Part shown: positions 1-6,381 of the stretch, piece after piece
Numbering within the stretch: position 1 is the first letter of the stretch
Layout of the letters: every line of letters begins with the position of its first letter
Source of the DNA: Actinomycetes bacterium
Lineage (GTDB): Bacteria; Actinomycetota; Acidimicrobiia; Acidimicrobiales; Aldehydirespiratoraceae
Reading direction: 5' to 3'
Assembly (NCBI GenBank): GCA_024276495.1
Contig: JAJRXC010000064.1
Location: 1-38,369, forward strand
DNA length: 38,369 nt
Notes under the pieces: model-generated
Database searches by the model: none
What the model was told of the DNA's origin: nothing
Seen by the model: the letters and a program-made list of their open reading frames with translations, nothing else
Position numbers and translations under genes: made by a program

Positions 1-674
1 ACGGCGCCGACCGAATGGCTCAGGTCCCACAGGACCAGCGCCCCGACCTCGTGGGCCTTCGCGGTGAGGCGAGCGAGATCGTAGCGGTAGCCCGACTTGA
101 AGGTCACGTGCGAGAGGCTGACGAGCGCGGTGTCGTCGTCGATCGCGGCCTCGATCGCGTCGATCGGACCCTCGATCCCGTCGGATCCGATCACCTCGAC
201 GATCTGGCCCGAACCGGCCGCCCTCGCGGCCGATCGGAGGATGTAGAGATCGGTCGGGAAGTTGAGATCGTCGGTGAGGACACGGGGACGATCCGGCGCG
301 GCGATCAGGGCGGCCGCCGCGAGCTTGAACAAGTTGACCGACGTCGAGTCGGAGACGAGCACCTCGTCGGGTTCGGCGCCGACGACGGGGGCGAGGAGCC
401 GGCCGAGGTCCTCGGGCAGCTCCCACCATCCTTCCTGCCAGGATCGAATCAGTCGGTCGCCCCACTGACGACGGACGGCATCATCGATTCGATCGACGGC
501 CGCGGTGGGGAGTCGGCCGAGAGAGTTCCCGTCGAGATAGACGACATCGGGATCGTCGACGACGAAGTGCGCCCGTTCGCCGGCCAGCGGGTCGGCCCGA
601 TCGAGGGCCGCCGCCCGCTCGTAGCCGAACACGTCGGGAAAGGCACCGAGGTCGAGACGGGGGGTGTCGTCCAT
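1..674 (-). CDS. kynU: Kynureninase, C-terminal part cut off by the window edge
   Basis: PLP enzyme that splits kynurenine to anthranilate and alanine (or 3-hydroxykynurenine to 3-hydroxyanthranilate) in tryptophan degradation; cytosolic. About 224 residues are visible; the family is usually about 400-420, so nearly half, including the PLP lysine, lies outside the window. Seen in order: YLDGNSLGRLP near residue 37, a Trp-rich stretch, DSTSVNLFKLAAAAL (cofactor phosphate region), SHVTFKSGYRYD, and LWDLSHSVGA with the Asp that normally contacts the PLP ring nitrogen. The ATG at 674 is favoured because a -10-like TACGGT ends six bases upstream, as at other leaderless genes here. It lies 71 bp downstream of the P450 gene on the same strand. 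No other kynurenine pathway gene is in view. Confidence 0.88.
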   Translation of the reverse strand, partial: MDDTPRLDLGAFPDVFGYERAAALDRADPLAGERAHFVVDDPDVVYLDGNSLGRLPTAAVDRIDDAVRRQWGDRLIRSWQEGWWELPEDLGRLLAPVVGAEPDEVLVSDSTSVNLFKLAAAALIAAPDRPRVLTDDLNFPTDLYILRSAARAAGSGQIVEVIGSDGIEGPIDAIEAAIDDDTALVSLSHVTFKSGYRYDLARLTAKAHEVGALVLWDLSHSVGA

Positions 675-680
675 CTGCGC

Positions 681-686
681 ACCGTA
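681..686 (-). promoter_or_regulatory. -10 element of kynU (TACGGT, leaderless)
   Basis: On the minus strand TACGGT is followed by six bases and then the ATG at 674. This spacing puts the predicted transcription start on the first base of the start codon. No Shine-Dalgarno-like purine run precedes the ATG, which agrees with a leaderless transcript. Confidence 0.5.
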
Positions 687-745
687 GGGCGTGGGAAGGG
701 ACACGGGCGGACAGCCGCCGCGTGACCCCTCTCGTCGCGCCGGCG

Positions 746-2086
746 TCAGTCGTCTCGCTCGACCGCACCGCCGTACCCGTCGGTGCCCGAGGCACCCGCC
801 GCGGACCCGAGACGGTCGAGGGGCATGGTGTTGGTCGACGGTGTCGGCGTGAACTCCACCGGCAGGGCCTTCACGCCGCCGATGAAGTTCGAGCGCAGAT
901 ACTCGGCCGGGCCGACCGGATGGATGTCGGATAGCCGCTCGGCGATCCCCTTGAACATCAGCGCGATCTCCATCTTGGCGAGGTTGGAGCCGAGACAGAA
1001 ATGGGGTCCGCCGCCCCCGAAGCCGACATGGTCGTTCGGGTGGCGGGTGATGTCGAACGTCCACGGATCGTCGAAGGCACGCGGATCACGGTTCGCCGCA
1101 ATGTGCCACATGACGACCTTGTCGTCGGCCTTGATCTTCACCCCGCCGAGCTCGTAGTCCTGCAGCGCCTGGCGCCGGAAGTTGAGCACTGGCGTCGCCC
1201 AGCGCACGACCTCGTCGACCATCGTGTCGCGGTAGCGATCGGGGTCGCTCTTGTAGAGCTCCCACTGGTCGGGAAAGTCGAAGAACCCCTGCATGCCCCG
1301 GGTGACGGAGTTGCGGGTGGTCTCGTTGCCGGCGACGCACAGCAACAAGAAGAACATGTCGAACTCGATCTCGTCGAGCCCTTCGCCGTCGACGTCGGCG
1401 GACAGCAGCGTGGTGACGATGTCGTCGCCGGGGGTGTCTCGTCGTTCGTTTTGCAACGCGTTGGAGTAGGCGAACAGCTCACCGAACGCGGCCATCACGT
1501 CCTCTTCGCTCTTCGCGTAGTCGGGGTCGTCGGCGCCGATCATGGAGTTGGTCCAGTCGAAGATCTTCGATCGGTCCTCGAGCGGGATGCCGACCATCTC
1601 GGCGATGGCCTGCAGCGGCAACTCGGCCGCCAGCTGGGTGACGAAATCGGCTTTCCCGTCCTCACAGACCCGATCGATGATCATCTGGGTGCGGTTGTGG
1701 AGATAGTCCTCCAGCAGGTTGATCATGCGTGGGGTGAAGCCGCGGCTGACGATGCGCCGGTAGCGGGTGTGCTTCGGGGGATCCATCGACAGCATGAGCG
1801 AATCGTTCTGGAAGCTGTCGAGGTCGTCGGCCCGGTTGCGTTCCTGCATCTGGGTGCCGCCCTTGTTCGACGAGAAGATCTCGGCTTGCCGGTTGACCTC
1901 CTTCAGGTGTTCGAGTCGGGTGATGGCCCAGAACCCGGGGCCCATGTCGCCTTCGTCGATCCAGTGGATCCCCGGATCGGTCTCCCGGAGCTGTTCGAGC
2001 ATCGCGTGGTGCTCCTGGCGCTGGAACGCATCCATGTCCCAGAGGTCGACATTGTCCCAAACCGGTGCGTCGTCGTGAACCGTCAT
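746..2086 (-). CDS. Cytochrome P450 (CYP125/124/142-like)
   Basis: Heme monooxygenase of 446 residues, a normal bacterial soluble P450 length. Visible signatures: SMDPPKHTRYRRIVSRGF in the C-helix region, the I-helix oxygen-activation motif AGNETT at residues 252-257, the K-helix EVVR, and the heme-binding loop FGGGGPHFCLG with the axial Cys near residue 364. The ending FIGGVKALPVEF is typical of the actinobacterial CYP125/CYP124/CYP142 group that hydroxylates steroid side chains or branched lipids; the substrate here is inferred only. The start is the ATG at 2086, preceded by a purine-rich GGGGGAGCAGGAGAG. The open frame continues 23 codons upstream but without a ribosome binding site. The likely neighbours in transcription are the citrate synthase upstream (80 bp gap) and kynU downstream. 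No ferredoxin or reductase gene is in the window. Confidence 0.93.
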   Translation of the reverse strand: MTVHDDAPVWDNVDLWDMDAFQRQEHHAMLEQLRETDPGIHWIDEGDMGPGFWAITRLEHLKEVNRQAEIFSSNKGGTQMQERNRADDLDSFQNDSLMLSMDPPKHTRYRRIVSRGFTPRMINLLEDYLHNRTQMIIDRVCEDGKADFVTQLAAELPLQAIAEMVGIPLEDRSKIFDWTNSMIGADDPDYAKSEEDVMAAFGELFAYSNALQNERRDTPGDDIVTTLLSADVDGEGLDEIEFDMFFLLLCVAGNETTRNSVTRGMQGFFDFPDQWELYKSDPDRYRDTMVDEVVRWATPVLNFRRQALQDYELGGVKIKADDKVVMWHIAANRDPRAFDDPWTFDITRHPNDHVGFGGGGPHFCLGSNLAKMEIALMFKGIAERLSDIHPVGPAEYLRSNFIGGVKALPVEFTPTPSTNTMPLDRLGSAAGASGTDGYGGAVERDD

Positions 2087-2106
2087 CTCTCCTGCTCCCC
2101 CATATA

Positions 2107-2124
2107 CCTTCCCTGGAAGGAAGG
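2107..2124. promoter_or_regulatory. Inverted repeat upstream of the P450 gene
   Basis: CCTTCC, six bases, then GGAAGG, ending 20 bp before the P450 start codon. It lies in the gap between the citrate synthase stop and the P450 ATG. It could be a repressor site for the P450 or a weak RNA hairpin. No T-run follows on the minus strand, so a terminator is less likely. A short AT-rich patch (TATATG on the minus strand) adjoins it. Confidence 0.35.
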
Positions 2125-2166
2125 CTAGGGCGTCGCGGCCGGGGAAGGTAGTCAAGGATCACCGAT

Positions 2167-3294
2167 TCACGACGCCACCCCCACCAGCGGCGCCGGTCCG
2201 ACATAGCGGGCGCTCGGTCGCACGATCTTGCCGACACCGTGTTGTTCGATGATGTGGGCCGTCCAACCGATCGACCGGCTGACCGAGAACGTTGGGGTGA
2301 ACATCGCGCGGGGCAAGCCGGCGAGCTCGAGCACGACCGCGGCCCAGAACTCGACATTGGTGACGATTCGCTGTCCGGGCTTCCAGTCGGCGAGGACCGC
2401 GAGGATCTCCCGCTCGATCCCGGCCGCCCGGTCGACGAGATCGCCGCCGAGTCGTTCGGCCGCCTGCCGGAGAACCACGCCGCGGGGATCTTCGGCCCGG
2501 TACACGGCATGGCCGAACCCCATGATCTTGTCGCCGGCAGCCAGACGCGCCCGCACCCAGTCCGCGGCCCGGTCGGGCGTGGCGATCTCGTCGATCATCG
2601 AGATGCAGCGACTCGGCGCGCCGCCGTGGAGCGGACCGGTGAGCGCGCCGACGGCGGCGACCAGCGCCCCCGCCATGTCGGCGCCGGTGCTCGCGACCAC
2701 CCGGGCGGTGAAGGTCGACGCGTTGAATCCGTGATCGACCGTGGCCACGAGATACTGCTCGACCGCCCGCGCCTCGTCGACGCCGGGGGTCGTACCGGTT
2801 GCCATGCGGAGGTAGTCGGCGGCGTGGCCGAGGAAGGGATCGGGATCGAGGGGGGCCTCGCCGGCCCGACGCCGGTGATGTCGGGCCAGGATCGTCGGAA
2901 CGACCGCGGCGAGGCGCCGCGCGTCGTCGTCGATCTCGTCGGCGGTTCGGTCGAGCAGCGATCCGCGGCCCTCGAGGTCGGCCAACGCGAGCAGCCCGAC
3001 CCGCAAGGTCGCCATCGGATCGGCGACCCGCGCCGCGGTCAGGTCGACGAGCTCTCCGACGACGGGCGGCAACTCCCGCCGGGCACCACCGTCGACCGCC
3101 GGTTCCGCCGGTGGCAGCGCACCGCGCAGCTGAAGAGTCCAGACGTCTTCGAGGCTGCGGGTTCGAGCGAGCTCGGCGGCGTCGTGCTCTCGATAGTGGA
3201 AGAACCCCTCCTGCCCCCGAACACCTCCGAGCACGGTGTCGGCCACAGTCAGTCCCTTCAGACCGGGTGGGGCGATGAGCGGTTGTTCGGCCAT
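2167..3294 (-). CDS. Citrate synthase family protein (CitA-like; citrate or 2-methylcitrate synthase)
   Basis: Condenses oxaloacetate with an acyl-CoA, normally acetyl-CoA or propionyl-CoA; cytosolic. 375 residues, as in short bacterial type I citrate synthases. The two catalytic histidines are present: GPLHGGA (H223) and MGFGHAVYR (H262). The third catalytic position, usually Asp in NVDF, is Glu here: NVEFWAA (E315). I recall this variant from actinobacterial CitA-type paralogues but cannot check it. The C-terminus has the usual SRSIGWTAHIIEQ and RPSARYVGP. The start at 3294 is chosen for the GAGGAG ribosome site just upstream; the frame runs 44 codons further but into the operator region. 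It is divergent from a second, HTH-fused citrate synthase. Citrate versus methylcitrate cannot be decided from sequence; the nearby mutase genes make propionyl-CoA a fair candidate. Confidence 0.9.
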   Translation of the reverse strand: MAEQPLIAPPGLKGLTVADTVLGGVRGQEGFFHYREHDAAELARTRSLEDVWTLQLRGALPPAEPAVDGGARRELPPVVGELVDLTAARVADPMATLRVGLLALADLEGRGSLLDRTADEIDDDARRLAAVVPTILARHHRRRAGEAPLDPDPFLGHAADYLRMATGTTPGVDEARAVEQYLVATVDHGFNASTFTARVVASTGADMAGALVAAVGALTGPLHGGAPSRCISMIDEIATPDRAADWVRARLAAGDKIMGFGHAVYRAEDPRGVVLRQAAERLGGDLVDRAAGIEREILAVLADWKPGQRIVTNVEFWAAVVLELAGLPRAMFTPTFSVSRSIGWTAHIIEQHGVGKIVRPSARYVGPAPLVGVAS

Positions 3295-3353
3295 GGGGGT
3301 CTCCTCGAATCGGCGCGGGACGTCGACTCCCAACCTGCGCCATCGCGGATACA

Positions 3354-3391
3354 TTGACAACGTTGATCGACTCAACGTTGATTGAATCAAT
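3354..3391. promoter_or_regulatory. Repeat-rich operator/promoter between the divergent citrate synthase genes
   Basis: Two direct copies of CAACGTTGAT (3358-3367 and 3373-3382, 15 bp apart), each holding the 8-bp palindrome CAACGTTG, are followed by ATTGAATCAAT (3381-3391), an odd palindrome touching the ATG at 3392. TTGACA at 3354-3359 is a perfect -35; 17 bp on, GTTGAT (3377-3382) is a weak -10, so the plus transcript would start at or next to the ATG. The element is AT-rich against its surroundings and fills the space where a ribosome site would be. A regulator bound here would block the HTH-citrate synthase promoter and probably affect the divergent gene too. Confidence 0.55.
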
Positions 3392-4627
3392 ATGACGAGC
3401 CCCGCACCGACCCGGATCAGCGCCACCGAAGCGGCCGCACGTCTCGGGGTGAAACGCGAGACGATCTACGCCTACGTCAGCCGAGGGCTGCTCCACTCGC
3501 AACGCCACATCGACGGCAAGTCGTCCACGTTCGATCCCGACGAGATCGACCGCGTTCGCCGCCGCAAGGGAGACGACCGGCCGGGTCGGCTCGAGGTGCC
3601 GGTCACGTCGGGCATCACCGAAGTGACCGACGGACACGTCCACTACCGAGGCCACGACCTCACCGAGCTCGTCGAACCGGGCCACACCTACGAGGCGATC
3701 GCCGAGCTGTTGTGGACCGGCGAGCTCGCGACGACCGAACCGTGGCCGACCAACCGGTCGGTGTCGAACGCGGTCCGCCGAGCCGTCCGGGCCCTCCCGG
3801 CCCACGCCACCCCCACCGACCGGATGATGGCGGGGGTCGTCGCGGCCGGAGCCCTCGACCCGTTCCGCGACGACCGCTCCCTCGACGGTGCCACCGCCAC
3901 CGCCCGCCGACTCATCCGGGCCATCGTCGACTCGCTGCCCACCCACACCGAAACCGGCGGCGATCGGATCGCCGAACGGCTCTGGGTGCGCCTCACCGCG
4001 CGCGATCCCGCCGAGCAGGACCTCCTCGGCATCGCGCTCGTGGTCCTCGCCGACCACGGCATGGCCACCTCCACCCTGGCAGCCCGCCTCGCGGCGTCGA
4101 CCCGGGCCGGACCCCACGCGATCCTCCTCGCCGGGCTCGGCGCGGTTACCGGGCCGCTGCACGGCGCGGCGAGCCGCACGGTGCACCTCATGTTCGAGGA
4201 CGCCACCGCGCGCGGTGCCGACGCCGCCATCGCCGAGGTCATGCGCCGCGACGGAAAGCTGCCCGGCGTCGGCCACTTCATCCACCGAACCAACGATCCC
4301 CGCCACGACCTCCTGTTCGACGCCCTCGCCGACCGCCGAATCGACGAGGAACGCATGGACGTCGTCGCGTCGGTGGTCTCCCGCACCAGCGAACGGATTC
4401 CCGTCGCGCCCAATGTCGACCTCGCTCTCGGCGCCCTCACCTTCATCACGGGAATGAGCCACGACGCGGGCGAGGTCATCTTCGCGATCGCCCGCACCGC
4501 CGGCTGGATCGCCCACGCGCTCGAGGAGTACGAGGAGACCCCGATCCGCTTCCGGCCCGTCGGCCGCTATGTGGCCCGCCCTAGTCGCCCTCGCCGAGAA
4601 GCCGGTCGACCGCGATCGACGGGGTGA
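3392..4627 (+). CDS. Citrate synthase with N-terminal helix-turn-helix domain
   Basis: 411 residues. Residues about 7-55 form a MerR/excisionase-like DNA-binding domain: SATEAAARLGVKRETIYAYV gives the helix-turn-helix, followed by a wing and DPDEIDRVRRRK. Residues about 65-395 are a citrate synthase domain that starts with a repeated YRGHDLTEL-type lid motif. All three catalytic residues look intact: GPLHGAA (H257), GVGHFIHR (H295) and NVDLALG (D343). The protein may therefore be both an enzyme and a metabolite-sensing regulator, or a regulator that uses the fold to sense acyl-CoA or oxaloacetate; neither is shown. HTH-fused citrate synthases are, from memory, known in actinobacteria. No Shine-Dalgarno precedes the ATG; the operator abuts it. 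The 3' end overlaps meaB (convergent) by 47 bp, and the final 20 or so residues are Arg/Pro-rich and probably not part of the fold. Confidence 0.9.
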   Translation: MTSPAPTRISATEAAARLGVKRETIYAYVSRGLLHSQRHIDGKSSTFDPDEIDRVRRRKGDDRPGRLEVPVTSGITEVTDGHVHYRGHDLTELVEPGHTYEAIAELLWTGELATTEPWPTNRSVSNAVRRAVRALPAHATPTDRMMAGVVAAGALDPFRDDRSLDGATATARRLIRAIVDSLPTHTETGGDRIAERLWVRLTARDPAEQDLLGIALVVLADHGMATSTLAARLAASTRAGPHAILLAGLGAVTGPLHGAASRTVHLMFEDATARGADAAIAEVMRRDGKLPGVGHFIHRTNDPRHDLLFDALADRRIDEERMDVVASVVSRTSERIPVAPNVDLALGALTFITGMSHDAGEVIFAIARTAGWIAHALEEYEETPIRFRPVGRYVARPSRPRREAGRPRSTG

Positions 4628-5576
4628 TCTCACCGGCGAGAACCGCGGCCTCGATCCGGGCCCGGTGCTCGCCCACGGCCGGATCGGCGCGGAACCGGGC
4701 GACAAGCCGTTCGGTCAACAGCGTGTCCATCCACTGGAGTTGCTGCTCGCGCCGGCGGGTCGCCCGCTCACCCGACTCGGTCATCTTCGAACGATGCGAC
4801 TCGACGTGTCGCCAGAACTCGTCGATGCCGTCACCGGTCAACCCGGAACAGGTCAGAACCGGCGGGGACCAGTTCGGGCTCACCGGACGGAGGAGATGCA
4901 ACGCCCGCCGGTAGTCGCCGGCAGCCCGCGCCGCCCGCTCGACGTTGTCGCCATCGGCCTTGTTGACCGCCAGCAGGTCGGCGAACTCGAGTACCCCCTT
5001 TTTGATGCCCTGGAGCTCGTCGCCGGCGCCGGCGAGCATCAACACGGCGAAGATGTCGACCATGCCGTGGACCACGGTCTCGGACTGCCCGACCCCGACC
5101 GTCTCGACGATGACGACATCGTGGCCCGCGGCCTCCAGCACCAGCATCGCCTCACGGGTCGCCCGGGCGACACCACCGAGCGTGCCGGCCGACGGAGAGG
5201 GTCGAACGAACGCGTGGTCGTCGACCGCCAGGTTCGGCATGCGGGTCTTGTCGGCCAGGATCGAACCGCCGCTGCGCGTGCTCGACGGGTCGACCGCCAA
5301 CACGGCGACCCGATGGCCCTGCGCGGTGAGAGTGGTGCCGAGACGGTCGATGAATGTCGACTTGCCGACGCCCGGCACCCCGGTGATGCCGACCCGGTGG
5401 GCTCCCCCGGTGTGGGGAAGCAGTCGTTCGAGGATTCGACCGGCACGGGCCCGATGTTCGGGGCGGGTCGATTCGACCAGGGTGATCGCCCGGCCGATCA
5501 TCGCACGATCGCCCTCGCGAACCCCCGCGACCAGCGCGTCGTCGTGGATCTCGTCCTCGTGCATTTCTGCCGACAT
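4581..5576 (-). CDS. meaB: Methylmalonyl-CoA mutase-associated GTPase MeaB
   Basis: G3E-family P-loop GTPase that gates adenosylcobalamin loading and protects methylmalonyl-CoA mutase. Visible: Walker A GVPGVGKST (about residues 66-74), DPSSTRSGGSILADKTRM (switch region), ETVGVGQSE (G3 region), and VNKADG for base recognition. 331 residues from the ATG at 5576, the usual length. An in-frame ATG at 5609 would overlap the divergent gene at 5601, and the -10-like TAACGT eight bases before 5576 supports the shorter form. The mutase subunits it serves lie 0.8-5 kb upstream on the same strand, separated by two plus-strand genes, so meaB has its own promoter. It overlaps the HTH-citrate synthase tail to tail. 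Confidence 0.95.
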   Translation of the reverse strand: MSAEMHEDEIHDDALVAGVREGDRAMIGRAITLVESTRPEHRARAGRILERLLPHTGGAHRVGITGVPGVGKSTFIDRLGTTLTAQGHRVAVLAVDPSSTRSGGSILADKTRMPNLAVDDHAFVRPSPSAGTLGGVARATREAMLVLEAAGHDVVIVETVGVGQSETVVHGMVDIFAVLMLAGAGDELQGIKKGVLEFADLLAVNKADGDNVERAARAAGDYRRALHLLRPVSPNWSPPVLTCSGLTGDGIDEFWRHVESHRSKMTESGERATRRREQQLQWMDTLLTERLVARFRADPAVGEHRARIEAAVLAGEITPSIAVDRLLGEGD

Positions 5577-5584
5577 CGTCGCTG

Positions 5585-5594
5585 ACGTTACCGT
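5585..5594. promoter_or_regulatory. Interlocked divergent -10 elements (meaB / SnoaL-like gene)
   Basis: In a 24-bp gap, the plus strand carries TACCGT (5589-5594) six bases before the ATG at 5601. The minus strand carries TAACGT (5590 down to 5585) eight bases before the ATG at 5576. The two hexamers share the bases at 5589-5590. Both starts would be leaderless or nearly so, and the two directions should compete for polymerase. Confidence 0.5.
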
Positions 5595-5600
5595 CTGGCC

Positions 5601-6083
5601 ATGGCCCACGAACGAGCAGAGATCGAAGCAACCATCCAGCGCTACCTCGAACTACGGCGCGCCGCGATCGCCGGGGAGATTCCATGGCGCGATCTCAAGG
5701 AGGTGTTCACCGACGATGCCGTGTTCGTCGACTCGGTCTGGGGCCGCCATCAGGGCGTCGACGCGCTGGTGGAGTTCCTCGACAACTCCATGGCCGGCCT
5801 CGAGTCGTGGGACTTCCCCCACTTCTGGGAGGCGATCGACGGGAACAAGGTCTTCTTGCGTTGGAGCAACCGCCTTCCCGGCACCCGTCCCGACGGCAGT
5901 CCCATCGACAACATGGGGATGTCGTATCTGGAGTACGCGGGCGACGGAAAGTTCTCCTATGAGGAGGACATGTACTCCGAAAGCCACCTGATGCAGGCCA
6001 TGCAACAAAGCGACTGGTCGCCGAGCGACGACATGAACTTCCCGCCGGCCGATCGCGACTGGGTGTCGCGGCCGACCCCATGA
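5601..6083 (+). CDS. SnoaL-like / NTF2-fold protein
   Basis: 160 residues with the pattern of the SnoaL/NTF2 cone fold: an N-terminal helix EIEATIQRYLELRRAAIAG, then FTDDAVFVDSVWGRHQGVDALVEFL, then strands ending in YLEYAGDGKFSYEEDMYS. Proteins of this fold include isomerases, dehydratases, cyclases and non-enzymes, so the reaction is unknown. Its ATG is six bases after TACCGT, suggesting a leaderless transcript. The stop overlaps the start of the next gene (ATGA), so both are made from one mRNA. The pair sits between meaB and mutB on the opposite strand; a link to CoA-ester metabolism is only positional. Confidence 0.8.
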   Translation: MAHERAEIEATIQRYLELRRAAIAGEIPWRDLKEVFTDDAVFVDSVWGRHQGVDALVEFLDNSMAGLESWDFPHFWEAIDGNKVFLRWSNRLPGTRPDGSPIDNMGMSYLEYAGDGKFSYEEDMYSESHLMQAMQQSDWSPSDDMNFPPADRDWVSRPTP

Positions 6084-6373
6084 TCCGCCACACCGTGTTG
6101 CTGTCGCTCGACGGGGCCGGCGAGGAAGCGATCTCGACGGTCATCGAGGAGTTGCGGGCTCTCCCGGCGCTGATCCCCGAGATCACGCGCTACTCGGTCG
6201 AACGTGATCTCGGGCTCCAGGCCGGGACCGCTCATGTCGTGATCGTCGGCGACTTCGCGTCGGCCGACGACTACCGGACCTACTCGGCGCACCCCGAACA
6301 CGTTCGGGTCATCGACGACCACATCCGCCCCCACATGACGGGCCTGTTGCGGGCCCAGGTGGAGCTGCCCTGA
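6080..6373 (+). CDS. Dabb-family (stress-responsive alpha/beta barrel) protein
   Basis: 97 residues, the normal length of the Dabb dimeric ferredoxin-like fold. The N-terminus MIRHTVLLSL matches the family's usual IRHvvlfkl opening, and DFASADDYRTYSAHPEHVRV matches the conserved region before the final helix, which contains the H-x2-H pattern. Some members are polyketide or olivetolic-acid-type cyclases and others have no known activity. It is translationally coupled (ATGA) to the SnoaL-like gene. Its stop lies 8 bp from the convergent mutB stop. Function in this organism is unknown. Confidence 0.85.
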   Translation: MIRHTVLLSLDGAGEEAISTVIEELRALPALIPEITRYSVERDLGLQAGTAHVVIVGDFASADDYRTYSAHPEHVRVIDDHIRPHMTGLLRAQVELP

Positions 6374-6381
6374 GCGGCCGG

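Noticed and set aside
1001-2128. A 375-residue plus-strand frame antisense to the P450
   Set aside because: No domain; the P450 on the other strand has all signature motifs.
2159-4705. An 848-residue minus-strand frame spanning both citrate synthases
   Set aside because: It reads through an operator region and out of frame across two well-supported genes; composition is Arg/Gly-rich noise.
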